A DNA stretch of 64,000 nt from assembly GCA_050260515.1 (NCBI GenBank), contig JBLNCI010000038.1, positions 1 through 64,000 on the forward strand. Direction: 5' to 3'. The notes beneath the pieces are model-generated. The model did no database searches. It saw only the letters and a list, made by a program, of their open reading frames with translations, and was not told where the DNA came from. This document shows, piece after piece, positions 27,558 to 36,519 of the stretch. Position numbers and translations under genes: made by a program. The stretch's first letter is position 1. The number at the start of each line of letters is the position of its first letter. The DNA is from DATJIG01 sp050260515 (GTDB taxonomy: Bacteria > Pseudomonadota > Alphaproteobacteria > SMXQ01).

Positions 27558-28202
27558 GTGCGCCGTGCGCTCGCGCGACGGCTGCGCCCCGGGCACCCCT
27601 ACATCCTCGGCCTCACCGGCTCGATCGGCATGGGCAAGACCACCGCGGCCAAGGCGCTGAAGCGTCTCGGCGTCCCGGTGTTCTCGTCCGACACCGCGGT
27701 GCATCGCCTGCTGGCCCCCGGCGGACGCGGTGTGGCCGAGGTCGGCGCCGCGTTTCCCGCTGCGCGCGAGGACGGCGCGATCAGCCGCCCGAAGCTCGCG
27801 GCGCTGGTGTTCGGGAACCCCCCTGCGCTCGCGAAGCTCGAATCGATTCTCCATCCGTTGGTGCAGGCGGAGACCGCGCGGTTTCTCGCCGAGGCGCGGC
27901 GATCGCGCCGGCCGGTCGTCGTGCTCGACATCCCGCTTCTCTACGAGATCGGCGCCGAGAACCGCGTCCACGAGGTGGTCGTGGTCACCGCGCCCGAGTC
28001 GCTGCAGCGCGCGCGCGTGTTGTCGCGCCGCGGCCAGACGCCTGAGCGCCTCAACGCGATCCTCGCGCGGCAGACGCCGGACCGCGTGAAGCGCGCTCGC
28101 GCAGATTTTATCGTGCCGACGGGGCTCTCGAAGCGCGACAGCTTGCGTCGACTCGCGCGAATCGTCATGCTGGCGCGGCAAAGGCGACAAGATAAGAGAT
28201 AA
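27558..28202 (+). CDS. coaE: Dephospho-CoA kinase
   Basis: Product of 214 residues from GTG 27558. It phosphorylates dephospho-CoA in the last step of coenzyme A synthesis. The P-loop is GLTGSIGMGKTT at about residues 18-29, preceded by about 14 extra basic residues. The downstream segments VFSSDTAVHRLL, VVLDIPLLYE and SRRGQTPERLNAILARQ are typical. It sits between aroE and dnaQ as in other alphaproteobacteria. Confidence 0.94.
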   Translation: MRRALARRLRPGHPYILGLTGSIGMGKTTAAKALKRLGVPVFSSDTAVHRLLAPGGRGVAEVGAAFPAAREDGAISRPKLAALVFGNPPALAKLESILHPLVQAETARFLAEARRSRRPVVVLDIPLLYEIGAENRVHEVVVVTAPESLQRARVLSRRGQTPERLNAILARQTPDRVKRARADFIVPTGLSKRDSLRRLARIVMLARQRRQDKR

Positions 28203-28207
28203 CGCGC

Positions 28208-28888
28208 GTGCGTGAGATCGTCCTCGATACGGAAACCACCGGCCTCGATCCGGCCGCCGGCCACCGCCTCGTCGAAGTCGCGTGCGTCGAGCTTTCGAAC
28301 CGCCTGCCGACCGGCAGGACGTTCCAGTGCTACTTCAATCCCGAGCGCGACATCCCCGAGGAGGCCTTCCGCGTCCACGGCCTCTCGCTCGAGTTCCTGT
28401 CGGCCCATCCCAGGTTCGCTGAGAAGGTCGACGAACTGCTGGAGTTCGTCGCCGACTCGCCGCTGGTGATCCACAACGCCGAGTTCGACCTCAAATTCCT
28501 GCGCGCCGAGATCAAGCTCTGCAACCGCGAGGGATTCGCGGCCAATCCAGTCGTCGACACCGTCGACATGGCGCGCAAGAAGTTCCCCGGCTCGCCGGCG
28601 TCGCTCGATGCGCTGTGCCGCCGATTTTCGATCGACCTGTCGCAGCGCTCGCTGCATGGCGCGCTGCTCGACTGCGAGCTCCTGGCGCAGGTCTACATCG
28701 AGCTCCACGGCGGGCGGCAGCGCGGCCTCGGACTGGACTCCGCGACCGCGGGCCTGCCGCTCGGCCCGGCAGTCGCCGCGGCGCGCGGACCCGCGCGGCC
28801 GCCGCGCCCGTTCGCGTCGACACCCGACGAGGCGGCCGCGTTCGAGGCCTTCGTCGCGGGCCTCAAGTCTCCGATCTGGAAAAGCTGA
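28208..28888 (+). CDS. dnaQ: DNA polymerase III epsilon subunit (3'-5' exonuclease)
   Basis: Product of 226 residues. It is the proofreading subunit of the replicative polymerase. The exonuclease motif I has Asp7 and Glu9 in VLDTETTGLD; motif II is in VIHNAEFDLKFL, and motif III is in HGALLDCELLAQVY. The C-terminal stretch after residue 175 is Ala/Pro/Arg-rich and holds the polymerase-binding tail. The start is GTG 28208, five bases after coaE. Confidence 0.95.
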   Translation: MREIVLDTETTGLDPAAGHRLVEVACVELSNRLPTGRTFQCYFNPERDIPEEAFRVHGLSLEFLSAHPRFAEKVDELLEFVADSPLVIHNAEFDLKFLRAEIKLCNREGFAANPVVDTVDMARKKFPGSPASLDALCRRFSIDLSQRSLHGALLDCELLAQVYIELHGGRQRGLGLDSATAGLPLGPAVAAARGPARPPRPFASTPDEAAAFEAFVAGLKSPIWKS

Positions 28889-28917
28889 TCCCTGCGCGGT
28901 GACGCCGGGAATCCGGG

Positions 28918-29439
28918 TCAGGCGGCGCCGGTCGCCGCTTCCTTCTGCTTGCGTTCGAGGTGACGCTCGAACAGCGTCGCGAACTCGCGCATGGTCACGT
29001 GCAGGTGGAGCGGCGGGTAGCCGCCCTTCTGGATCGCGTCGTCGAGGATCTGCCGCGCGTACGGGAACAGCAGCGGCGCGCACGTGAGGTGCAGGACCGA
29101 CTCGATCTTGTCCTCGGGCACGTTCGAGACGACGTAGCAGCCCGCGTAGACGAGCTCGGCGAGGAACATAACGCTGTGCTGCTCGTCGCGGGCCTCGGCG
29201 CGGAGCTGCAGCTCGACCATCCAGCCGCCGCCTTCGGCGGGACGGCTGTGGACGCCGACGATGACGTCGAACAGCGGCTGGTAATCGGTGTCCCGCGCGC
29301 GGCTGAACGGCCGCGGATTCTCGAACGAGAGATCCTTCAGGTACTGGGAGATCGTCTGGACCCCGGGCGCTTCGGGCGGCAGCTCGAGGGCGCCGTCGAT
29401 GTACGGATTGGCAATGGTCGGCGACGTGGGATCGGACAT
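28918..29439 (-). CDS. secB: Protein-export chaperone SecB
   Basis: Product of 173 residues. SecB is a tetrameric chaperone that holds preproteins unfolded for SecA. It shows the QYLKDLSFENP motif and the LTCAPLLFPYARQILDD segment, both highly conserved. ATG 29439 gives the standard N-terminus. It is convergent with dnaQ (29-base gap) and divergent from the Tim44-like gene, which also acts at the membrane. Confidence 0.96.
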   Translation of the reverse strand: MSDPTSPTIANPYIDGALELPPEAPGVQTISQYLKDLSFENPRPFSRARDTDYQPLFDVIVGVHSRPAEGGGWMVELQLRAEARDEQHSVMFLAELVYAGCYVVSNVPEDKIESVLHLTCAPLLFPYARQILDDAIQKGGYPPLHLHVTMREFATLFERHLERKQKEAATGAA

Positions 29440-29690
29440 TCCCGGTCCTTTGCGGATGGGCGGAGGCAAGCTCAGGATGGCGTTCCGGCTATCATGGATC
29501 GCCAGTGGGTGCAACAAACGGGCGCGATGGCGCGGGAACCGCGCCGGACCGCCGCGCTCGCCGTCCCGAAAACGACGCCGCAGGGGTGGAAAACCGCCTG
29601 TGCCGTTGTTACGTTAGGCGAGGAGCCGGGAGTTGGCGGCCCGCGGCGCACGCTTCGCGGACCAAGACCCACACGGGCGACCCCACACGG

Positions 29691-30365
29691 ATGGTCATGG
29701 GCGGCGGTTTCCAGTTCTTCGACATCATCTTCCTCGCGCTGGTGGCGGCGTTCATCATCCTGCGCCTGCGCAGCGTGCTCGGCCGCCGCACCGGCACCGA
29801 GCGCCAGCGGCCGGACCCGTTCCGGCCCGCGCCGCCGCAGCCGGCGCCGCGCGCGCCTGAGGTCGCCGGGCCGACCACCGGTCCGCTCGCGGCACCCGCT
29901 CCGGCCCCGGGCTCGCTCGCCGCGGGGCTCGCGCAGATCAAGGTCGCCGATCCGCTGTTCGACGAAGAGGAATTCCTCAAGGGCGCCCGCGCCGCCTTCG
30001 AGTACATCGTCGGCGCGTTCGCGGCCGCGGACGACGACAAGCTGAAGCCGCTGCTCTCGACCGAGGTGTTCGACCGATTTAGCGCCGAGATCCGCAACCG
30101 CAAGACCGCGGGCCACGTCCACGAGACGACGATCGTGCGCATCCGCGACGCCGAGATGGTGGCGGCGCGCATGGAAGGCACGACGGCGGCGATCACGGTC
30201 CGCTACGTCAGCGAGCAGATCAACGTGACTCGCGACGCCGCCGGTCAGATCGTCGACGGCGACGCTGACCGCATCTCGGAAGTGACCGACGTCTGGACCT
30301 ATGCCCGCAACACCCGTGCGACGGATCCCAACTGGATCCTGGTGGCGACCGACGCGACCTATTAG
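29691..30365 (+). CDS. Tim44/TimA-like membrane protein
   Basis: Product of 224 residues. Residues about 8-24 are one membrane segment (FFDIIFLALVAAFIILRLRSVLG), followed by a Pro/Ala-rich linker (about 40-80) and a Tim44-like domain (about 85-224) with FLKGARAAFEYIVGAF and the C-terminal TDVWTYAR...PNWILVAT. The mitochondrial relative tethers Hsp70 to the import channel; the bacterial role is not settled. A second ATG lies at 29697. It is divergent from secB and ends ten bases before mltA. Confidence 0.88.
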   Translation: MVMGGGFQFFDIIFLALVAAFIILRLRSVLGRRTGTERQRPDPFRPAPPQPAPRAPEVAGPTTGPLAAPAPAPGSLAAGLAQIKVADPLFDEEEFLKGARAAFEYIVGAFAAADDDKLKPLLSTEVFDRFSAEIRNRKTAGHVHETTIVRIRDAEMVAARMEGTTAAITVRYVSEQINVTRDAAGQIVDGDADRISEVTDVWTYARNTRATDPNWILVATDATY

Positions 30366-30375
30366 CGCGCGGCTC

Positions 30376-31572
30376 GTGCGCGGCGCGCTTGCCGCCGCCG
30401 CACTGTTCCTGTTCCTGATCCCCGGATGCGCGCCGCCGCCGCGGCCGCCCGACAAGCTGGTCCTCACGCCGGTGTCGTTCAACGAGCTGCCGGGGTGGTC
30501 GGACGATCGCGTGTCCGAGGCGTTGCCCGCCTTGCTCCGCTCGTGCGCGGTGCTCGCGCGCCGGCCCGCCGACGCGCCGCTCAGCCAGGCGCTGCCCGAG
30601 GCCGGACGGGTGGCCGACTGGCAGCCGGTGTGCGCGGACGCCGCGCGGCTGCCCGCCGGCGACGAGGCCGCGGCGCGTGCCTTCCTCATGCAGCGACTCC
30701 GTCCCTACCGCGCCGCCAACAACAAGGACGCGAAAGGCCTGTTCACCGGCTACTACGAGATCGAGCTCGACGGCGCGCGCGCCAAGTCGGCGCGCTACGC
30801 GGTGCCGATCTACGGCATGCCGAAGGACCTCGTCACCGCTGACCTCAGCGACTTCGATTCGTCGCTCTCGGGCAAGCAGATCATCGGCCGCGTCGTCGGC
30901 AACAGGTTCAAGCCGTACCCCGACCGCGCGGCGATCGAGAAAGCGGGCCTCGGCGAGAACGCGCCGGTGCTGGCGTGGGTCGACAACGCCGTCGACGCGT
31001 TCTTCCTGCACATCCAGGGCTCCGGCGTCGTCCGCATGGCGAACGGCGAGACGATGCGCGTCGGCTACGCGGCGAAGAACGGCCAGCCCTACCGCGCCAT
31101 CGGTCGCGTGCTGGTCGATCGTGGCGCGATGGCCAAAGAAGACGTGTCGATGCAGTCGATCCGCGCCTGGCTCGACGCCAATCCGCGCGAGGCCAACGCG
31201 GTGATGGCCGCTAATCCGTCCTACGTCTTCTTCCGCGCGCTGCCGAAGCGCGATCCGTCGCGCGACGGACCGGACGGCGCCCAGGGCGTGACCCTGACCG
31301 CCGGCCGCAGCCTCGCCGTCGACCGCCGCTTCGTGCCGCTCGGCGTGCCGCTGTGGGTCGCGGCGCAGAATCCCGATCGCCCCGAGTTCCAGACGCGACG
31401 TCTCGTCGTCGCCCAGGACACCGGCGGCGCCATCACCGGGCCCGTGCGCGGCGACGTTTTCTGGGGCACCGGCCACGCTGCCGGCGAACGCGCCGGCCTG
31501 ATGCGCGAGTTCGGAAACTATTACCTGCTGCTGCCGCGCGACGCCGCGGCGGTCTCGGAGGCGCGCCGGTGA
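30376..31572 (+). CDS. mltA: Membrane-bound lytic murein transglycosylase A
   Basis: Product of 398 residues from GTG 30376, which gives a lipoprotein signal with lipobox LIPGCA. MltA cuts the glycan chains of peptidoglycan with 1,6-anhydro ring formation at the outer membrane. The MltA domain (LFTGYYEIELDGARA, FFLHIQGSGVV) is followed by the 3D domain whose aspartates are in LVVAQDTGGAITGPVRGDVFWGTG. Its stop overlaps the smr start (GTGA), so mltA-smr-xre are coupled. Confidence 0.93.
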   Translation: MRGALAAAALFLFLIPGCAPPPRPPDKLVLTPVSFNELPGWSDDRVSEALPALLRSCAVLARRPADAPLSQALPEAGRVADWQPVCADAARLPAGDEAAARAFLMQRLRPYRAANNKDAKGLFTGYYEIELDGARAKSARYAVPIYGMPKDLVTADLSDFDSSLSGKQIIGRVVGNRFKPYPDRAAIEKAGLGENAPVLAWVDNAVDAFFLHIQGSGVVRMANGETMRVGYAAKNGQPYRAIGRVLVDRGAMAKEDVSMQSIRAWLDANPREANAVMAANPSYVFFRALPKRDPSRDGPDGAQGVTLTAGRSLAVDRRFVPLGVPLWVAAQNPDRPEFQTRRLVVAQDTGGAITGPVRGDVFWGTGHAAGERAGLMREFGNYYLLLPRDAAAVSEARR

Positions 31573-32117
31573 GCGGCGCCTCGGGCCGCAACGCCATCCT
31601 CGACGACGAGGACGCGGCGTTGTGGGCTCACGTCGCGGCCCAGGTGAAGCCGCTGCGGAAGGCGAACAAGCCCGCGCTCGATCTCGCGCCGACCAAGCCG
31701 AAGCGCGCGACTGCGGTCGCCCTGCCGCCGCGGACCCCCGCTCCGCCGCGTCCGTCGCCGAAGCCGCTCAAGCCGGATTCCCGCGAGCGCCTGCCCCGCA
31801 CCGACGAGCGTCGGCTGCGGCGCGGCACCGTCGATGTCGCCGGACGCATCGACCTCCACGGCCTGACCCGCGAGCAGGCGCACCGCACGGTCACCCGCTT
31901 CCTCGCGAATCTCGCCGAGGACGGCGGCCGCATCGCGCTGGTCATCACCGGCAAGGGCGGCCGCGCCGGAGGCGAAGGCGTGCTGCGCGGTGAACTGCCG
32001 CGCTGGCTGAGCGAAGGCTCGCTCGCCCGCTCGGTGCTGGCGTGGCGTCCAGCCTCGCCGCGCCACGGCGGCGACGGCGCGTTCTACGTGCTGCTGCGCC
32101 GGAAAGGACTGCGATGA
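31569..32117 (+). CDS. Smr-domain protein
   Basis: Product of 182 residues. The first 95 residues are a basic, Pro/Ala-rich linker. The C-terminal Smr domain has IDLHGLTREQAHRTV and LVITGKGG, which form the nuclease fold of the MutS2/SmrB family. Stand-alone Smr proteins are linked to RNA cleavage at collided ribosomes in E. coli (SmrB); whether this one does so is not shown. It overlaps both mltA and the xre gene by four bases. Confidence 0.88.
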   Translation: MSGASGRNAILDDEDAALWAHVAAQVKPLRKANKPALDLAPTKPKRATAVALPPRTPAPPRPSPKPLKPDSRERLPRTDERRLRRGTVDVAGRIDLHGLTREQAHRTVTRFLANLAEDGGRIALVITGKGGRAGGEGVLRGELPRWLSEGSLARSVLAWRPASPRHGGDGAFYVLLRRKGLR

Positions 32118-32482
32118 CGCCGTTCGGCTCCAAGATGCGCGAGCTTCGCCGCGCGCGCGGCATCACGCTGAAGCGCATGGCCGAGGACCTTCAGATCTCG
32201 CCCGCCTATCTCTCGGCGCTCGAGCACGGCCACCGCGGCCGGCCGACGCCGGTGCTGCTGCGGCAGATCTGCAGCTTCTTCAACGTCATCTGGGACGAGG
32301 CCGAGGAGATCCACCGGCTCGCCGCGATCTCCCATCCGCGCGTGGTGGTCGATACTGCCGGGCTGTCGCCCAAGGCGACCGAGCTCGCCAACCGCCTGGC
32401 CGAGCGCATCCGCGACCTCGACGACCCGACGCTCGATGCGGCGTTGGGCCTGCTGAAAACCCCCGAATCGCCCCGGACCTAG
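32114..32482 (+). CDS. XRE-family helix-turn-helix protein
   Basis: Product of 122 residues. Residues 6-65 form a Cro/CI helix-turn-helix (MRELRRARGITLKRMAEDLQ, then SPAYLSALEHGHRGRPTP). The C-terminal half has a leucine-rich helix (KATELANRLAERIRDLDDPTLDAALGLL) likely to dimerise. It is translationally coupled to smr (ATGA), an arrangement I associate with other alphaproteobacteria. Its target genes are unknown. The stop codon lies inside the first unit of a 12-bp tandem repeat. Confidence 0.85.
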   Translation: MTPFGSKMRELRRARGITLKRMAEDLQISPAYLSALEHGHRGRPTPVLLRQICSFFNVIWDEAEEIHRLAAISHPRVVVDTAGLSPKATELANRLAERIRDLDDPTLDAALGLLKTPESPRT

Positions 32483-32508
32483 CGCCGGACCTAGCGCCGG
32501 ACCTAGGG
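32473..32508. repeat. Three 12-bp tandem repeats at the end of the xre gene
   Basis: CCGGACCTAGCG is repeated three times in a row, the last copy ending AGGG. The first copy contains the stop codon (TAG at 32480-32482). Related GGCGCC/CCGG sequence continues to about 32533 and can fold on itself, but there is no T-run. The region ends 137 bases before hisB. Confidence 0.8.
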
Positions 32509-32670
32509 CCCGACCGGCGCCGGACCCGGCGCCCTGTGCGCACCGCATACCGCCGTTGCCGGCGGCCGCCAAAAGCCGGAATTCCTTTCGATTTCCGAGT
32601 CTTCCTGCTAAATCACGGGTCCGGGCGGGCGGGACCGACCGCCCTTCCCATTTCCACACCGGACGTCGCC

Positions 32671-33270
32671 ATGCGCCAGGCCACCATCACGCGCAAGACC
32701 AAGGAAACGGCGATCAGCGCCACCGTGAACCTCGACGGCACCGGGGTCTACAAGGTCGCGACGGGGATCGGCTTCCTCGACCACATGCTCGAGCAGCTCT
32801 CGCGCCACAGCCTGATCGACATCGCCTGCGAGGCGAAGGGCGACCTCCACATCGACCAGCACCACACCACCGAGGACACCGGCATCGTCATCGGCGAGGC
32901 GGTGTCGAAGGCGCTCGGCGACCGCGCCGGCATCACCCGCTACGGCCACGCCTACGTGCCGATGGACGAGACGCTGACCCGCGTGTCGCTCGACGCGTCG
33001 AACCGACCGTACCTGATCTGGCGCGTGAAGTTCCCGCGCCCGAAGATCGGCGACATGGACACCGAGCTGTTCCGCGAGTGGTTCCAGGCGTTCGCCCAGG
33101 CGGGCGGCATCACGCTCCACGTCGAGAACCTCTACGGCGAGAACACGCACCACATCATCGAGTCATGCTTCAAGGGCCTCGCCCAGGCGCTGCGCGCGGC
33201 GGTCGAGCTCGACCCGCGCAAGGGCGCCCAGGTGCCGTCGACCAAGGGCGTGCTCGGCGGCTCGCTGTAG
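32671..33270 (+). CDS. hisB: Imidazoleglycerol-phosphate dehydratase
   Basis: Product of 199 residues, the length of a monofunctional HisB. It dehydrates imidazole glycerol phosphate, step six of histidine synthesis. The metal-binding motifs are GFLDHMLEQLSRH and DQHHTTEDTG, repeated in the second half as TLHVENLYGENTHHIIE. ATG 32671 gives the conserved N-terminus. It is the first gene of hisB-DUF2628-hisH-hisA-hisF-hisE. Confidence 0.96.
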   Translation: MRQATITRKTKETAISATVNLDGTGVYKVATGIGFLDHMLEQLSRHSLIDIACEAKGDLHIDQHHTTEDTGIVIGEAVSKALGDRAGITRYGHAYVPMDETLTRVSLDASNRPYLIWRVKFPRPKIGDMDTELFREWFQAFAQAGGITLHVENLYGENTHHIIESCFKGLAQALRAAVELDPRKGAQVPSTKGVLGGSL

Positions 33271-33301
33271 TTCAACCGTCCTCGGTAAGGGACCGTTCGA
33301 G

Positions 33302-33733
33302 ATGCGCGTCTACACGATCCATCTGCCGCCGGCGTCGCAGCGCATCGTCGATCCGGCGCTCGTCAAGGAAGGCTTCTCGTGGCCCGCGTTCCTGTTCGGG
33401 CCGCTATGGGCGCTCGCCAAGGGCATGTGGCTGACGGCGCTCGCGCTGATCGCGCTCGACCTCGCGAGCGGTCTCGTCATGGACGCGGCCGGATTCAATC
33501 CGCTGACCGAGGCCATCGTCTCGCTGGCGATCGCGTTCCTCATCGGGGCCCACGCCAACGACTGGCGTCGCCGGGCGCTCGCCCGTCGCGCGTGGCGCGA
33601 CGCCGGCGTCGTCGCCGCGCGCAACGTCGACGAGGCGCTCGCGCGCTATCTCGACGCCGAGCCCGCGCGCGTGCCGCCGCGGCCGCGGGTCGCCCCCGCT
33701 CCTCCTCCGCCGATGCCGCTCGCGGGAGTCTGA
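33302..33733 (+). CDS. DUF2628 family membrane protein
   Basis: Product of 143 residues. It has the DUF2628 pattern: a start MRVYTIHLPP, then FSWPAFLFGPLWALAKGMW, and two hydrophobic segments at about residues 40-60 and 65-83. The C-terminal 40 residues are Pro/Ala/Arg-rich and probably cytoplasmic. The function is unknown. It sits between hisB and hisH, and its stop shares one base with the hisH ATG, so it is translated with the histidine genes; a link to histidine synthesis is unproven. Confidence 0.8.
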   Translation: MRVYTIHLPPASQRIVDPALVKEGFSWPAFLFGPLWALAKGMWLTALALIALDLASGLVMDAAGFNPLTEAIVSLAIAFLIGAHANDWRRRALARRAWRDAGVVAARNVDEALARYLDAEPARVPPRPRVAPAPPPPMPLAGV

Positions 33734-34383
33734 TGTCCGAGCGTCTCGCCATCGTCGATTACGGATCGGGCAACCTGCGGTCGGCCGCCAAGGCGTTCGA
33801 GCGCGCCGCGAGCGACCGCGGCCACGCCGTCGACGTGAGCGTGACCGCGAGCGCCGACGACATCCTGCGCGCCGACCGCATCGTGCTTCCGGGCGTCGGC
33901 GCGTTCGGCGACTGCCGCGCCGGCCTCGACGCGCTGCCCGGGATGGTCGACGCGCTGGAGGAGGCGGTGCGCAAGCGCGGCAAGCCGTTCCTCGGCATCT
34001 GCGTCGGCATGCAGCTCATGGCGACCCGTGGCCTCGAGCACGGCGAGCACAAGGGCCTGGGGTGGATCGGCGGCACGGTCGGCGCGATCGAACCCACGGA
34101 CCCCGCGCTCAAGGTGCCGCACATGGGCTGGAACGACCTCCGCCTGAACGCGCCGTCGCACCCCCTGCTCGCCGGCCTGGCGCCCGGCGCCCACGCCTAC
34201 TTCGTGCACTCGTTCGCGCTCACGCCCGACAACCCCGGCGACGCGATCGCGACGGTCGAGTACGGCGGCACGATCGTCGCCACGGTGGCGCGCGACAACA
34301 TCGCCGGCACGCAGTTCCACCCCGAGAAGAGCCAAGCGGTGGGGCTCGCGCTGATCTCCAATTTCCTCGGATGGCGTCCGTGA
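33733..34383 (+). CDS. hisH: Imidazole glycerol phosphate synthase glutaminase subunit
   Basis: Product of 216 residues. It releases ammonia from glutamine and channels it to HisF. The class I amidotransferase nucleophile is Cys90 in LGICVGMQLM, with the His-Glu pair in TQFHPEKSQ near the C-terminus. The N-terminal IVDYGSGNLRSAAKA is typical. It overlaps DUF2628 by one base and hisA by four. Confidence 0.96.
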   Translation: MSERLAIVDYGSGNLRSAAKAFERAASDRGHAVDVSVTASADDILRADRIVLPGVGAFGDCRAGLDALPGMVDALEEAVRKRGKPFLGICVGMQLMATRGLEHGEHKGLGWIGGTVGAIEPTDPALKVPHMGWNDLRLNAPSHPLLAGLAPGAHAYFVHSFALTPDNPGDAIATVEYGGTIVATVARDNIAGTQFHPEKSQAVGLALISNFLGWRP

Positions 34384-35105
34384 TTCTGTTTCCCGCGATC
34401 GATCTCAAGGACGGCCAGTGCGTGCGCCTGTTCAAAGGCGACATGGACAAGGCCACCGTCTACAACACCGACCCCGCGGCGCAGGCCAAGGCGTTCGAGT
34501 CGACCGGCTTCGAGTGGCTGCATCTCGTCGACCTCAACGGCGCGGTCGAGGGCAAGCCGGTCAACGACGCCGCGGTGACCAACATCCTGAAGTCGGTCGC
34601 GATTCCGGTGCAGCTCGGCGGCGGCATCCGCGACATCGCGACCATCGCAACCTGGCTCAAGAAGGGCGTCAAGCGCGTCATCCTCGGCACCGTCGCGCTC
34701 AACAACCCGCCGCTCGTCAAGGAAGCCTGCAAGCAGTTCCCCGGCCGCATCGTCGTCGGCATCGACGCGCGCGACGGCCTCGTCGCCGTCGAGGGCTGGG
34801 CGAAGACGTCCGAAGTGAAGGCGCTCGATCTCGCGCTCAAGTTCGAGGATTCGGGTGTCGCCGCGATCATCTACACCGATATCAACCGCGACGGCACTTC
34901 GGGCGGCCTCAACGTCGAGTCGACCGTCGACCTCGCGTACGCGCTGACGACGCCGGTGATCGCCTCGGGCGGCGTCTCGTCGCTCGCCGATCTCGAGGAG
35001 CTGAAGCGCGAGGCCGGCGCCGGCATCGAGGGCGTGATCTGCGGCCGCGCGCTCTACGACGGGCGCATCGAGGCCAAGGCCGCGCTCAAGCTCCTCGCCT
35101 CCTGA
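34380..35105 (+). CDS. hisA: ProFAR isomerase
   Basis: Product of 241 residues, a (beta/alpha)8 barrel that isomerises ProFAR to PRFAR. Catalytic Asp is in LFPAIDLKDGQ near the N-terminus, and the second is in YTDINRDGT; phosphate-binding GGGI and GRALYDG are present. The start is either GTG 34380, overlapping the hisH stop as GTGA and giving the usual M-ILFPAID, or ATG 34371, three codons earlier. I prefer the GTG. Confidence 0.96.
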   Translation: MILFPAIDLKDGQCVRLFKGDMDKATVYNTDPAAQAKAFESTGFEWLHLVDLNGAVEGKPVNDAAVTNILKSVAIPVQLGGGIRDIATIATWLKKGVKRVILGTVALNNPPLVKEACKQFPGRIVVGIDARDGLVAVEGWAKTSEVKALDLALKFEDSGVAAIIYTDINRDGTSGGLNVESTVDLAYALTTPVIASGGVSSLADLEELKREAGAGIEGVICGRALYDGRIEAKAALKLLAS

Positions 35106-35116
35106 GACGCCCGGAC

Positions 35117-35902
35117 ATGCTGAAAGCGCGCATCATCCCCTGCCTCGACGTGAAGGACGGCCGCGTCGTCAAGGGCGTGAACTTCGTCAACCTCAAGGAC
35201 GCCGGCGACCCGGTCGAGCAGGCGCGGGTCTACGACCGCGCCGGCGCCGACGAGCTCTGCTTCCTCGACATCGCCGCGAGCCACGAGAACCGTGACACCC
35301 TGCTCGACGTCGTGCGGGCCACGGCCGAGCAGTGCTTCATGCCGCTGACCGTCGGCGGCGGCGTGCGCACCAACGACGACATCCGCAAGCTGCTGCTCGC
35401 CGGCGCCGACAAAGTATCGATCAACACCGCGGCGGTCGCCCGCCCCGAGTTCGTCGGCGAGGCCGCCGCCAAGTTCGGGAGCCAGTGCATCGTCGTGGCG
35501 CTCGACGCCAAGGGCACCGGCCCCGGCAAGTGGGAGATCTTCACCCACGGCGGCCGCCGTACGACCGGCCTCGACGCGGTCGAATGGGCGCGGCGCATGG
35601 CCTCGCTCGGCGCGGGCGAGATTCTGCTCACGTCGATGGACCGCGACGGAACGCGCTCCGGTTTCGATCTCGCGCTCACCCGCGCCGTCGCCGACGCGGT
35701 GCCGATCCCGGTGATCGCCTCGGGCGGCGTCGGCTCGCTCGAGGACCTCGCCGCCGGCATCAAGGACGGCCACGCCAGCGCGGTGCTGGCCGCGTCGATC
35801 TTCCACTTCGGCCAGCACTCGGTCCGCGAGGCCAAGGAGTACATGCGCCGCGCCGGCATTCCGATGCGTCTCGACGCGGCCGCCGCCGGCATCGCGGCGT
35901 AA
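35117..35902 (+). CDS. hisF: Imidazole glycerol phosphate synthase cyclase subunit
   Basis: Product of 261 residues. It is the synthase half of the HisFH complex that makes imidazole glycerol phosphate and AICAR. Active-site aspartates are in IIPCLDVKDGRVVKG (Asp11) and VALDAKGTG. GGGVRTNDD and IASGGVGSLED are phosphate-binding loops. It follows hisA by 11 bases. Confidence 0.97.
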   Translation: MLKARIIPCLDVKDGRVVKGVNFVNLKDAGDPVEQARVYDRAGADELCFLDIAASHENRDTLLDVVRATAEQCFMPLTVGGGVRTNDDIRKLLLAGADKVSINTAAVARPEFVGEAAAKFGSQCIVVALDAKGTGPGKWEIFTHGGRRTTGLDAVEWARRMASLGAGEILLTSMDRDGTRSGFDLALTRAVADAVPIPVIASGGVGSLEDLAAGIKDGHASAVLAASIFHFGQHSVREAKEYMRRAGIPMRLDAAAAGIAA

Positions 35903-36022
35903 GCGCGCGCCGGGCCCGAGCCCCCTGCCCGGTCCCCGGTCGGCTCACGCGGCGCACACTCGTCCCGCCCCTCCTCTTTCGGCTTTTGGCGCGATCTGGT
36001 AGCAAGGCGGAAAGGAACCGCC

Positions 36023-36463
36023 ATGCCGCGCAAGACCAGCCGCACCAAATCGAAGCCCAAGGGCAAGACGAAGCCGCAGGACGCCACGTCCGAGTCCGCC
36101 ATCGTCGACCGTCTCTACCGCACGATCCTGTCGCGCAAGGGTGGCGATCCGTCGCACTCCCACACCGCGCGGCTGTTCGCGCGCGGGCCGGCGAAGATCG
36201 CGCAGAAGTTCGGCGAGGAATCCGTCGAGGCGGTGATCGAGGGCGCGCGCGGCAAGCGCAAGGCGCTGATCATGGAGTCGGCCGACGTCGTCTACCACAT
36301 GCTGGTCATGTGGGCGTCGCGCGGCGTGAAGCCGAAGGACGTCTGGAACGAGCTCGAACGTCGCGAGGGCACGTCCGGAGTCGCCGAGAAGGCGTCCCGC
36401 AGGAAAGGTCGCGGCAAGAAGCGCCCCGGCAAGAAGCGTCCGGGCGAGAAGACCTACACCTAA
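36023..36463 (+). CDS. hisE: Phosphoribosyl-ATP pyrophosphatase with basic extensions
   Basis: Product of 146 residues, longer than the roughly 105 usual for HisE. The core (about 25-120) has the MazG-like metal site KFGEESVEAVIEGARG and ESADVVYHMLVMWASRGV. It hydrolyses phosphoribosyl-ATP to phosphoribosyl-AMP. The first 22 residues and the last 25 are very rich in Lys, Arg and Gly (for example SRRKGRGKKRPGKKRPG). These tails are not needed for the known reaction and might bind nucleic acid or acidic partners. It lies 120 bases after hisF. Confidence 0.92.
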   Translation: MPRKTSRTKSKPKGKTKPQDATSESAIVDRLYRTILSRKGGDPSHSHTARLFARGPAKIAQKFGEESVEAVIEGARGKRKALIMESADVVYHMLVMWASRGVKPKDVWNELERREGTSGVAEKASRRKGRGKKRPGKKRPGEKTYT

Positions 36464-36519
36464 CGCAGCCGTCGTTCGCCGCCCGAGTGGCGCGGCGTGC
36501 GGCGAATCGGGAGCGGTCG

